DNA of 64,000 nt from Crocodylus rhombifer (Eukaryota; Chordata; Crocodylia; Crocodylidae). The DNA is taken from NCBI GenBank assembly GCA_038503035.1, contig JAVSML010024622.1, positions 453,255 through 517,254 of the forward strand. Reading direction: 5' to 3'. Position 1 is the first letter of the stretch. Every line of letters starts with the position of its first letter. Positions 24,080 through 35,499 of this stretch are shown in pieces. The notes under the pieces are model-generated. The model had not been told where the DNA came from. It was given only the letters and a program-made list of their open reading frames with translations, and made no database searches. Position numbers and translations under genes: made by a program.

Positions 24080-26514
24080 CAGGGGTTGTCAACCAGGGGT
24101 ATGTGTGCCCCTGGGGGTATTTGGGAAGGCCCCCAGGGGGTACGCGGTAATGGGAGAAGCCAGTGTACTTGGGAAGTGGCAGCATGGGGGGCGGGGCTGC
24201 TGCTGTCCGCCACTTCCCCGCGTTCAGGTATCTCAACAAAGGTTCCCTCTAAGGTGCACGCTTGCACAGCCATGCACGATTTAAAATCTTGCCACACACT
24301 AACTTATTAATGCTGCACACCCACCCAGAGAGGAACTAGGTGCGGAGCACAGTGGAGGCACAGGGGTTAGCGGAAGACACTTACTGGGGTTAGTGTGGAG
24401 GCACTGGGGTCAGCAGCAGCTCCTCCCCAAAGCAAGGTGGGGCAGGGGCAAGGGCTTGGGTAAAGTGCCTCCTCATCATGTGCCTCCTCGCTGCTTAAAG
24501 TGAGGCGGGGATGGAGGCTGGGACTCAGGGCTGGCGCTGGGGAACTGCTCCCCAGCCCCAATGCCATGTGCCTCCTTGCTCCCTGAGGCGAGGCGAGCCA
24601 AGGCGAGGCAGGGACTGGGGCTGGGGGCTGGTGTGGGCTTCAGTTGCAGCCTGCAGCAATGGCAGGTGCCCTGCCTGGAAGCTGTGCACACTGGCTGGGG
24701 CCGGGGCCCTCCCTCTGGCGAGTGTGGCAGCATATCACACTGTCCTGGAGGGAATGGGCTGGGCTTGGTCCCATGTGGAGCATAGCAGGGGCAGCTGCAG
24801 GGCAGGCCAGACACAATTAATTGGACCCCTGCCTGTGGGCTGGATTAATTTGCCTGGCAGGTTGGATTTGGCCTGTGGGCCGTATTTTGCCCACCCCTGA
24901 GATATGACTTGGGGTTCCCTTCTTTCTTTGTGTGCAGACTCCTATTGACTTCTGTAACAGCTCTTAAAAGAATCCTGCATGGCTGATAGCTTGTCAATGT
25001 GAAATAACTACAGTTCCTCATAAATACATTACTTTGTAATAGTTTAGCTAACTCTAATACTTATTCTTGCAGCCTGGATTTCTAGGATGTTCCAAGTTCA
25101 ATGCTTCACCTCCCAATGCGCTCCCCAGCCCCTTTGGGCTCCAGGCCCTGTTCCATATGTTGTCCAGGTCCCCTGGGGTCCCTGGACTAGGCAAGGCTCC
25201 TCTCCATCCATCCCAGTGCCCTGGGGTCCCTGACCCCAGACAAGGCTGATTACCCTCCACAACAGTCCCAGGGTCCCTGATCCTTATAGTGCTCTATGCA
25301 GGGTGCCCCTCAGGTACCTGTGGTTTCCAAAGTGGCACGCACCGAAAGGGGAAGGCAGGACCAAAGCAGCACACTCATGGACCAAAGCAGCGTGCTCACG
25401 GACCAAAGCAGCATGCTCACGGATCACTATACCTTAGAGGGAACATTGTTCTCCACACTGCCCAAAGATGGTGGAAGGAGGCCCTAACAGGGCTGAGTCC
25501 CCAGAAATGCAAGGAGTGGTAGGGCTACAAGGCAGCCCAGCCACAGGCTTCCGGTGGCTGCAGCAGGGGTGGGGAGGGATGTGTGCTTAGTGGTGACAGT
25601 GGGAGTGGGTCTAGGGGGCTGGGTCTGGGGCAGGCACTCGGGGTTGGGCACGGGACTGAGTTGTCATCATGGGGGTGCAGCTTCTGCTGCTACATGCACC
25701 CTGAGAGACATGGGGGGCATGCCCCCCCCCGGATCTGCACAGGGCAGGGCAGGGTGCTGCTGTAGGCTGGAACTGGGACTGCACCAAGCTCTTCCTGCCA
25801 GGGGCGGGGGGAGGACTGCCCTGGGGAGGGGCAGCAGGGGCACTGGGAAGGGCCTGAATCCATGTCAAGATTCACTGTAGCTCACCCAACCCCTCCCCGC
25901 CAAGCACTGCTGCTGCTCACCCAGAGCGCAGCATCCCCTCTGCCCCCGATGCCCTAGTGACAGCCTACAGCAGCAGCCCTGTGCAGATCTGGGGAAACAC
26001 CCCCTGCCATATCCTCTCAGGATGCATGTAGCGGCAGGAGCTGCCACCCCTACCTGTGCCCCCTGGATGAGCTGCAGGGACTGGCAAGGTGGGCGTGAGG
26101 GTCCCCGGGGTTCCATCCCCTCCAGCCCAATGGCATAGCCAAGGCTGGCCCTGCTCCAGCCCCCAGATGAGGCAGGGGACAACAGATTGGTTGGTGTGGG
26201 GAGTGACAGCATCAGACAAACCTGGGAGGCGGGGGGGAGGGCAGGACAGGTGCAGTGGGCCCTGGCTCCAGCCCGATCCTGTGCCCACCCTGGCTCAGCT
26301 TGGCTCTCTCCCTGTCCCTGCTGGGTCCCAGCACCAGCCCCCACCCCGGCCCTTTCCCTTACCCTGTAGACTTTCCCATCAGCACCCCCCACCCCTGCTG
26401 CCTACCCAGCTGTCAGGCTCGCCCGCATGCCAGCTGCCCAGCTAGAAGGGGGTACAGTCCAGAAAGAGTACCTACAGAAGGCATACACTCCTTAAAACAG
26501 GTTGAAAAGCCCTG
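24080..26514 (+). mobile_element. Outer hAT-like element of a nested GC-rich stack
   Basis: The left end is CAGGGGTTGTCAACC. The right end GGTTGAAAAGCCCTG is its inverse with 3 mismatches in 15. The flanking 8-mers do not match, so the ends may belong to different insertions or have rearranged. A second element (24238-25448) lies inside it. The right-hand part contains a long inverted repeat with arms at about 25681-25770 and 25961-26043. Many open frames of 60-175 codons occur on both strands but have no recognisable domain. Confidence 0.5.
24238..25448 (+). mobile_element. Middle TIR element of the nested stack
   Basis: The left end AAAGGTTCCCTCTAAGG and the inverted right end (CAATGTTCCCTCTAAGG read on the minus strand) match at 15 of 17 positions. 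The flanks atctcaac and ttctccac match at 6 of 8, as for an old hAT insertion. Inside it, a third terminus GTATTTTGCCCACCCCTG ends at 24899. That terminus belongs to the family at 17114 and 62096, in inverted orientation; its other end was not found. Confidence 0.6.
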
Positions 26515-27010
26515 ATCTAGTCTATCTGCCTGTTCATCCCTGGCTCAATCATTCCAGCCAAGTGTCTATCTAATCTGCTTTTGAAAATTTACAGGGATGG
26601 AGATTCCACAGCTTTTCTGGATAGCCTGTTCCAATGACTGACCACACTCACCGTAAGAGAGCTCCTCCTAATTTTTTATCTAAATTTGCTGCTTCATGCC
26701 ATTGTTCCTAGTGCTGTTCCCTAGGGTCATGAAAAAAATCCCAGTTCCATCCTCTCCGTAATTGCCCTTCAGGGATGTGAAGACTGTTATCAAATCCCTC
26801 CCCACCCCCCCAGTCTTCTCTTCTCCAGACTAAATAACTCTAGTTCTTTCAGCCTTTCTTTATGCCTTGCCTCCAGCCCCTAATAATTTTTGTTGTCTTG
26901 GACTAAACTCTTTCCAGACTGTCCACATCCTTCTTGAATTGTGGGGCCCAGAACTGGACACAGTACTGTATGCCAGGCCACACCAGAACTGATTAGAATG
27001 GGAGAATCAC
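26515..27010 (-). mobile_element. Old CR1 LINE 3' fragment
   Basis: On the minus strand it reads as a CR1 3' end (plus-strand landmarks: CAGCTTTTCTGGATAGCCTG, CTAATTTTTTATCTAAATTT, TGTCCACATCCTTCTTGAAT and GGGGCCCAGAACTGGACACA). It abuts the nested TIR stack on its left. Confidence 0.8.
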
Positions 27011-27559
27011 TACACTTGATTTGCAAGTGACACTGCTGTTAATACAACCCAATTAATACAACCCCTCCCCACTTGAGCTCAAGTTATCCTACTAATATAA
27101 TATTTAAATAGAGACAGGGACTTATGACCATTAACTTTATTTTTTTAAATACAACTACTGCATCATTCAGCAATTTCTGAAAATCAACAAGTTCACCTTA
27201 ACTTCAACCTCAAAATAGAAACTGACAAATATGATTTTACTGTAAAACCTTTGCAGTATTTTTACAATGTAGAGAAAACTGAGGCCAGTGGTGTTTTTTT
27301 CTTCTGTAATTTAACTTATAATCTTCAGTAGCAAGAGCCTTTTGGAGCCATCTCATCAATGACAGGGAGTAACACTGAAATTGTTGTTGGGAAGTCACTC
27401 CTTTTTTAATGTTACAGTTTCAAAGGTATCTTCCATTACCATAGTTCACAAAAACTATAGGGCTCAATCCTGAAGTCCTCACTTAGAACAAAATTCTTCC
27501 TTATTTTTTATTGGGAGCTTTGACACAGAAACCTGAAGTTAGACTTTCATGCAGATGGC

Positions 27560-27645
27560 AGGGTAGAGATGCACCTAATAGACTAACTGAATCAGAGATG
27601 TATAAGCTTTCATGAATAAAAGCTCATTTAATCAGATGCTCTTTG
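27560..27645 (-). mobile_element. Degenerate Penelope-like fragment with hammerhead-like motif
   Basis: Read on the minus strand, CTGATTA (27629-27635) is followed by an ATGA...TCAT stem and GAAA (27608-27611), then GCTTATAC. This is a decayed version of the hammerhead core CUGANGA-stem II-GAAA known from Penelope-like retroelements. Nearby CTAATAGACTAAC resembles the segment beside the motif in the copy at 61786. The G to T change in the first core box would be expected to abolish cleavage. Confidence 0.45.
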
Positions 27646-29639
27646 TTAGGACTTTAAGAATGGGTCCCAGAGTAAATTCAAAGCAAACTCAATAACTTTA
27701 GACCTTCTGCTGTGCCTAGTTTGTGGTGCAGATGTTTATAGTTGTGCAAAGTTAAGAAAAAAACCCTCTACCATTCTTCTCCAGTCAAATTGTGCACATG
27801 AATTGTTTTTCCACTCAGCTTTTTTCTCAGAGCCATGCTGTCAACATTGTATGGCTGTCTGGTGCTTCCTTGGTGCCTTCTTTCTGCTTTTTTGCCTTCT
27901 TTCTTAGGCACAAAAACTTTCACAAAACAATACCCAGTGGAATGCCTCCACCCATATGTACCTGACATGTGACTGAGTTTTGAATGGAGGCTGTTACTGT
28001 TTCAGGTACCAGGTTCCATAAAGTTACTTAATGGTTTCTTACATAAATCTCAAATGAAGGGTAACTTACATCACTGGTCTCAATAAGCTTTAATCCAACC
28101 CACAACAGTATACAGTAAAAAGGTGGCATGATTTAACCACATTCCCAGCACCAACAACTAGCATGTAACAATAAGAAGTGTTAAAGAAAGAAAAATATTG
28201 TCTGAGCACATGACAAAGAGCCACTAACGTTTACGTTCTAAACTCACTGAATACTTTTTTGTATGATTTTGACTAAATCTCTCAACCCCTTAATCAAGGG
28301 TAAAAATACTTATTGGCTTCACAGGGATGCAGGGAAACTTCATGTCTTTAAAGTGCCAAATATTCTTATTATATCACAAGTGGGGAAGCACTAATCTGTG
28401 ATGCAATCTGATTAAATACAATGTGATATGGCTCAGTGAACTTAGAGGAAAACAATGCCAAATTTTTTCTAGTTTATAGATTCAAGAACTATACTAAGTC
28501 AAATGGCATTTTGTTTTCTAGAGAAACAGTGTAAATATTTTTCAGATATTAGCAAGCAATGAAAACAACACATTTATTATAATAAAATCATTATAGGAGG
28601 GGAGCAGAAGGAAAGAACTTTTTCAAAAGCCTTACTAAGAAAAGAGGTTTTGACAATTCTGCATAGTATATCAAATTATATAGATCCATATTATTCAAAT
28701 TAAATTTGGGAACCATCATCATTTAATCCATTTGAGAAGCTGACCCAAAATATTTATGAGAAATTAACTGAAATTCAAAGGGCAATGGAATAACATCCCC
28801 CCCCAAAAAAACACCCAAAAAACTATGAACCTTCAGTTTGAATATTTTTTTAATATTATGGTACTTTTAGATTTTATACTGCTCAGTTGTACAGAACGTG
28901 ATTTGATGAAGGCTACAAATAGACTACAATTACTGAAAACCATGTTATCTAAATCATTTAAAAATTAGTTCAGAGTAATTTGTACAACACGTATCACAGC
29001 ACTGGCACAGCCTCCCATAGTTGACAACTCACCAAGCTGCCTTGTTCATTCTCAGTCCATGGGATCTGCATGTTCTTAAGCTTCCCTTGGTCTAAGTGGG
29101 CTCCAAGTCCTATTTCTTCCCTTGGTTCCCTGGCACATTTCTTGGACATAGACTTGTGGGTTGATGGCTGTCCGTTGTCCCTGGGATGGCAGGCATGTGA
29201 CAGGAGCCCTGTCAGCCAAAGGTGAATTCCACATTTAAAATACAGCAATTTAATAACAACTATTTCATGACATCAACCAAAACTCACGCATTGTATACAC
29301 ACACATTCCTCAACTTGTTACAGCTTATTTGCATATAAGATCAAAAACTGCTTAAACAAAGTTTAAAAGCAGTATTTTAGTCCCTTATTTAAAACAAAAT
29401 GCACAATTCATTTTTTAAATGTGGCATAGTCCCATGCACAATGGCTGATCAAGCAACATTATACCAAATTAATCAGAATGGATTAAACAAGAGCTGTTTA
29501 AACAAAACGTTGGTAACAATGGAACTGAAGTTTGAAAGCTCACCTTTTCTTCTGCTGTGGAAGAGGAAGACGGGGGTAAAAATAAAACTGCAAAAATAAG
29601 AGAGACAGAGGGAGCTGTGGACTGAAGCAGATGTAAGTC
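27646..29639. other. Intergenic, no gene recognised
   Basis: Mostly AT-rich. An 84-codon minus-strand frame at 28994-29248 has no recognisable product. Confidence 0.5.
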
Positions 29640-30660
29640 ATAATAAGCTCTTGCTATTTTGCTATATTTCAGCTGTTAAAATTCTTCAAAAATTGTGGTT
29701 TGAACTACTACAGATCCCTATGGCTAGTAAAAGCTGTCACTCCCTTCCATTGTCAGGAGCCATCAAAAACCCACCTACATCAAGGAGCTCCTTGGCTTTG
29801 AATATGGAAGTCTCTGAGGTACAGTTTGAGGAGGAGACAGAGAATTTGGTCTTCTCATGCACCGCCTGGCTGGAGAGATACTGAGCATTACAATGACGGT
29901 GGATAAGATGCAGGAATTTGTTATGAATGATCAGGTTTCAGTGGATGCCCTGGTGAAGTGAGTTCAGCGAGTGGGGGACAGAGTTTCTGTCTGCAAAGCC
30001 TGCGTGGTGGAAGTGGCCAGGCAAACAGGCTGTCACAGCGAGGAGCTGTGGGCCCTGAGGGACAACGTGCTGGCCTCGGAAAGCAGATCCAAGAGATACA
30101 GCTACACTGTTGGAGTGCCTGAGGGGTTTGAAAGCATTAACCCCTCCACATTTGTGAAAAATGACTTGTCAGCATGTTAAAACTCCCCTCAGATGCTGAC
30201 TTGGAGATAGTAGAGAGGGCCCGCAGGTCTCACTGGAGGAAGCCTGGTTTGGGGAAAAAAATGCTAGGGCCTTTTGCAGCCAAGTTCCTGCAATTAACCA
30301 TCAAAGACCTGCCAGAAAACTATGAGCACTGACATGGGGGGAGCCTCACCTTGGTATAATGCTGTTTCCTGTCAATCCCCCTAAGGTGGCTGAAAAGCAG
30401 GCTCTGTTTAAACCAGCAAAACTACAGGCCGGACACAGGTAAGCAGCTGAGATACGTCATGAGGTACCTCACAGTCCTGAATCTGATTCCCTGAGGGAAA
30501 ACCATTACTCTCTCTGACCCGAAGGAAGCGGAAACCTTTATTACATCAATACTACCTGGAGGGGGCAAGCCTATGGAATAATCTGAGCTGTTAAAAAAAA
30601 AAAAAGGCAAGAATAAAAAAAGGCAAAGGAAAAAAGTGAGGGGTTTTGGATTGTGAAACA
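29640..30660 (+). mobile_element. L1/Tx1-like LINE ORF1 remnant
   Basis: Broken frames read as the ORF1 protein (RNA-binding chaperone) of an L1-clade LINE. There is a heptad-rich stretch (LAGEILSITMTVDKMQEFV, near 29865-29925). An in-frame TGA at about 29958 is followed by LRDNVLASESRSKR and VGVPEGFESINPSTF (30054-30160), matching the 'RS-RRNN-R-GLPEG' hinge of these proteins. Next comes EIVERARRSHWRKP (30205-30245), matching the RRM-end 'ERAHR' motif. Finally LSDPKEAETFI (30510-30545) matches the C-terminal domain. Several stops and frame changes separate these blocks, so it is dead. An A-rich run follows at 30588-30615. No ORF2 follows. Confidence 0.72.
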
Positions 30661-30716
30661 CTGCCTAGTGGTGAGTGCCATCCCCATGGTTTTTGTTAAA
30701 ATCTTTATTGCCACAG

Positions 30717-31708
30717 GGTAGGTACAGACATAATATATGTCAGGAGGAGGGGGCCAGGAGGATTGGTGGGGCCAGCAAGGTCTGAGGAGGGGTTGGGGAC
30801 ATGGTGGGGACTGGCAGGGGCCATAGGGGGGTTGGTGGGAGCCAGGAGGGTTTGGCAGCATTGGAGGGACCATCAGGGTCTGTGGGGGGGAGCTTGGGAG
30901 GGGGTTGGCAGTATTGGAGATGCTCTCCAATCCCACTGACCCTGCTCCTAGACACCCACCTGCCCCCTGCAGTCCTGCCAAACCCCTCCTCAATCCCACA
31001 AACTGCTCCTGGGCTGATTTTGCCAGCGCTCATGGGGCCCTGGAGCCTGACTGAAGTCAGTAAGGGTGAGGGGGACAGGTGGGCAGATTGGAGTGTGGGG
31101 GCTGGCAGCTCTGCAGGGTTAGCAGGATCAAATGGGGGTCTCTTCCCCCCCCCCCCAACCAAGGCCTATTTTTAGCCCCCTGGCCCCTCCCCAACCTCGG
31201 ATGAACCAACCTTGGCATCTTGCCTGCCTTTCCCCCAACCCTGACTTACTTCCATTGGCTCCTGGGACTGGCAAACACCAGTAAAACTGGCTTTAGGAGC
31301 AGCTTTCAGGATCAGGGGGTTTGGTGGGCTGGGGGGCAGGCTGGCTGGTCCACAGGAAGGGGGGTTGTATATCTGGGGTGGGGGGAAATAGCCCAGTTTT
31401 GGGGAGTGGTTAGGAAAAGCACAGCCCCAGGGCTGGGGCTAGCAGCTGGGCTTTCACAGCCTCAGGAAGTTCAGTTAGATCAGTCTCCCCATCCCCAATC
31501 TCAATTAGACTCCCTCCAAGTTAACTTAGATTGGGTCATCTATTTTTGACTGACTAAACCTGCCAAGAATTTCTGTACAGTTCACACTTAAATTGACCTA
31601 ACTAGGGATCTAAGTGTAAAGTCTGCACCTAGGCAAAGTAAGTTAGATTGGGCGTCCATTTTAATGCAATCTAATCTCCCCCTAACCTCCTTGAACATCT
31701 GTACCTAG
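30717..31708. mobile_element. TIR-flanked GC-rich element, 992 bp, superfamily unknown
   Basis: The left end GGTAGGTACAGA and, read inverted, the right end CTAGGTACAGAT share TAGGTACAGA. Both sides are flanked by ccacag (30711-30716 and 31709-31714), a perfect 6-bp repeat. The interior is G-rich on the plus strand with no recognisable protein. A 6-bp duplication is unusual for hAT (8) or PIF/Harbinger (3), so the assignment is open. Confidence 0.5.
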
Positions 31709-31714
31709 CCACAG

Positions 31715-32681
31715 AGTGCTAGAGAGCTTTGGGTTTCATTTGTCCATACCTTCCTGGTGGACATACTATGTTATATAGTAAATTTGCTGTTCATAGTTCT
31801 TGTACTTTGTTTTTCTTTCTCTTTCTTTTCCTTTTGCCCTGCATGATCTTTTCTAACCATAAACAGATAATACACCATGCCCTAGGAGTTTCTTTATGGT
31901 TGACTGGAAATATAGAGAATATAAACAAAATATTCTAGAACATGCACCCCTATTTTCTACCCCATGAAGGGGTCTACAAAAATGACCAAGGCAGTGTGCA
32001 TTTATAAAAGAAAAAGCAGTTTAAGTAGATCCCAGTTTTCTTATTTATGAATCCTGTCAGTTTGCACAAAAGAACAATACGCAAAAATTTCACAGCATGA
32101 CAGATGATTAATGACCCTGTAAAATGGTTAATGTGGGCAGGATGAATAAATAGTATACAGATAAAAGCAGGGCAAAGCAGTAATATGTACCAAACATAGT
32201 TACTCCCTGAACATACTCAATAGGGATGATTCTCAGAGGAACACAAATCCCGAATGAATCTGTGATTGTATTAAGACAGATAAACATCCCTATGAAAGGA
32301 AGTCTATTTAGGGATGTTGTAGTGTTGACATCCTTGACAGATCTGACTATCTAGAGAATAAAGAGACATCTTGTTAGGTCCAGGGTTTAGTTTAAAAGAA
32401 ATATGCCTCTTTTCTGCATAAAGTCAAATGCCAGTTCCAATACGCTGATGCTATCTTTATGCTCTGGATTGGAACCTGTCTACAAAAATGTCTTAAATTT
32501 ACAACATCAACAAAGTACACAAGGCAGTCATGCTTGTTCTTGTCCCCAGAACAAAGTACACTCGCTACTAATTTATCAGCCAAGTTGTATGCTGCTATTT
32601 CACAGGCATATAAAGAAGCCATAAATAGCCTTTGTGTGTTAGTGTACAGCAATGAAGTCATGTGCTCAAAGAGACCTACAA
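31715..32681. other. Intergenic, no gene recognised
   Basis: AT-rich sequence. A 122-codon minus-strand frame at 32392-32760 overlaps the hAT element at 32682 and has no recognised domain. Confidence 0.5.
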
Positions 32682-32873
32682 CAAGGCTGACCAACCTGCA
32701 ACACACATGCCACAAGTGGCACAGGGAACCTCTGTGTTGGGACAGGCAGCATGGCAACAATTAGGACAGAAAGCAAACCATAAGTTTGGGCAGGGGAAGA
32801 GAATTGGAGTGACACTCAGGAAGGGTGCAGGATTAATTTGTAGCACACCTGCCAAAAAGTTTGGCCTCCACTT
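32682..32873 (+). mobile_element. Short hAT-like element related to 4670-4912
   Basis: The left end CAAGGCTGACCAACCTGC and the following CACACATGCCACAAGTGGCA match the copy at 4670. The right end is decayed near GTTTGGCCTCCAC and no target duplication was found. Confidence 0.5.
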
Positions 32874-33189
32874 TTTTAGAGGCTTACCAGACGGCAAGAC
32901 ATCCCACAGGCAATAGGAAGTAAGAGGCAAGAAGTCATGGTTTGGGGAGTAGGCTATGCACAGAGTGGGAATAATGTTGCATCTGATGAGTCATGACAGA
33001 GGTAGCAACAGAACCCCATATGGGGTTGTGCCTTAATCAAGGAACATTGAAAATGCTATATCAGAGAGTATCATTAACTCTTGCAGACAGATATTTCACA
33101 TCAAGACCAGTACCTAGTGCATTACAGAAAGATGTTTCACCAAATAAAGCATCTTGCGAACAGTCCAATAATGTACGCTAGATCTGTAA

Positions 33190-33515
33190 TAGTTTCACAG
33201 TTTCATAGTTGGTAGGGTCGGAAGGGACCTGGGCAGATCATCAAGTCCGGCCCACTGCCATGGGCAGGAAAGAGTACCGGGGTCAAGCGACCATGCGGAG
33301 GTGTTCATCCAGCCTCCTCTTAAAGACCCCCAGGGAAGGAGCCAGCACCACTTCTCTTGGAAGTTGGTTCCAGATCCTAGCCGCCCTGACAATGAAGTAC
33401 CGCCTCCTGATAGCTAGCCTAAATCTACCCTCTGCCAGCTTGTGACTGTTATTTCTTGTCACTCCTGGTAGTGCTCGGGGGAACAGGGACTCCAGTAGGA
33501 AACATCTTGCCTAGT
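33190..33515 (-). mobile_element. CR1 LINE 3' end, minus strand
   Basis: On the minus strand it is the same subfamily as the copy at 3320-4600. Its tail region corresponds to TGATGATCTGCCCAGGTCCC and it continues into the LASYQEAVLHCQGG-equivalent segment. It starts next to CACAGTTTCATAGTT on the plus strand. Confidence 0.88.
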
Positions 33516-34914
33516 TAAGGCTGATTGAGTGCTATCTAGAACACCCAGAATAGACACAGGCACTGTAAAATCTCTATCATGCTTTATAGCACTCTGTACC
33601 TAAAGACCATTTAATTAACTTGCAGCAGGCATTCGTCCAGAAGGATAGACTGAATAAATCTGACAGTTCTATGCCTTAGCTTTGAATTGTATGATATTAT
33701 TTCAAGCATCTCATGGATCTGGGAGCTCTGACACCAAACTTTACAAATATGCAACACACATCCTCTGATATAAAAATGGAAATCCCGTAACATAAGAACT
33801 ATTGCACTTTAAGGCACTGCCTTATACACAATTTAATCATTGTAGTAGAGGCTGAGGTAATGCCCAGTGTAACATTAAAATGAAAGAATATATAAGCAAT
33901 ATAGGACTCTTTTGGCTTAGTGGCTGAGGAGACTAATGTTGGTCTTCAGCACCTTTCATAACTAGGTTTCTAGTTCACTTGCAACCCAGGTCAGTAGTGA
34001 AGACCAGTCATTACCGTCTAATGACTGTTTGGTGGTCTGGCAAGAGCTCTCCTTGTCTCCTGTTTTGGTCCCTCCTTACACTTCCTCTGCTAATTAATCA
34101 GTTAAAAGCACAAATCAGACGGTGGTTTCCTCAATTCAGTTCTAATCCTAGAGTACGTATAAAAATATTCACCGCATTTATCTCTGATTGGCATCCTGTT
34201 GGCAGAGGCACTGAAGAGTGTACAGGCATGGAGGCAGCTTTCCTTTGAAAATTATCCTTTTAGAACCAAACTGGGGCTTACAGACAGAGCAGTGTAGAAA
34301 ATCTGTACTGCTTCTCTTTACCCCTTCTGGGGATAAATGGATTTTCTTTTCTAGAAGTAGCAAGCCAGCATTTTTCACAAACACTGAAAGCCATTGCAGA
34401 TTTTCAAAAGAGAACTGTTTTTAAGTTAAGAAACCCATGCTTATTTCATATTCATACTTTCTATTATAAATTGTTTCATGGGAATATTACAGAAGTTGGT
34501 CTTCACTGACATGACTCTTCTTGAATATGTTGCACACTGGTGTAACTCTTTATTTTAGTGGAGCACAAATAAATGTAAAAGAGCACAAGAATGGCAGGAA
34601 GAAATGTCCAAGATACCTTTTATGGAACCAATCATGAACTTAGAGTATGTTTATTTTTTAAGATCTGATTTGTGCTTTAAACTGATTAACTAGCAGAGAA
34701 AGTATAAGGAGGGATGAATAAAGGAGGTAAAGAGGGTCCTTTCCAGGCTGGTCTATAATTCTTCTGCTCACCTTCAAACAAATATCAAGTATGTTGCAGG
34801 AAAAAAAAGACCCTGAAATCTTCCCTGAGGAAACTGGCAGTTTTACTAACAAGGGAGAAACATATGTAGTCATTGCAATCTGTTATGATCTGCTGAATTA
34901 AGGCTTTAGGCATT
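33516..34914. other. Intergenic, no gene recognised
   Basis: AT-rich, unremarkable sequence. Nothing recognised. Confidence 0.55.
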
Positions 34915-35485
34915 GGCGATGCATAGGGGGTGCATGCTGGCGGCATCTGTGGGTGGTCTCCAATTGCTGTTGGTTGCTGCCAACACTGCCATCGGCGTCT
35001 TCAGGTGGTCATTGACCACTGGTCAGCACTAGCCATGCCCGCCACCCCCCGCCGCTGACGCTGCTGCGGCTGCCTGTGGGAGCTCCCCACTTGGCTCACC
35101 ACCAACTCTGCCATGGCTGCCTGCCTAGTGCTTCCCTCCATGGTTGTGGTGCAGTCCCCAAATCGCCATTGGCCACTGCCAACACTGCCATTGGCATCTG
35201 CAGGTGGTCACCAACAACTGGTCAGCACTAGCCACCCTTCCCCTGCTGCTGACGCTGCTGCAGTTGCCTGCAGGAGCTCCCTGCTTGGCCTGCCACCTAC
35301 ACTGCCATGGCTGTCTGCCTGGTGGATCCCTCTGCGGCTGTGGTGCTTCCCTAGGACTGCCTGGGCTGGGTGCCTGTGGGCAAGTGCACCAGCTCCCCAC
35401 CCCTAGCCCAGGGACCGCTTTGCCCACTGGAAGCTCGCCCTCCCCTCCCCAACACCGGAGAGGCAGGTAAGTGCACGGGTGTGTG
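34915..35485. repeat. GC-rich tandem repeat, period 199 bp
   Basis: A unit with CTGCCAACACTGCCAT (34977 and 35176), a GGTCAGCACTAGCCA word and a CTGACGCTGCTG word occurs twice. A related partial copy sits at 50577-50765 (CACTGACACTGCTGTAGCTG). The three stretches seem to be pieces of one interspersed family. Open frames here are composition artefacts. Confidence 0.6.
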
Positions 35486-35499
35486 CACAACATGGGGGT

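Noticed and set aside
25865..26392. 175-codon open frame on the minus strand
   Set aside because: GC-rich repeat sequence without stop-forming words; no recognisable domain, and it spans the long inverted repeat.
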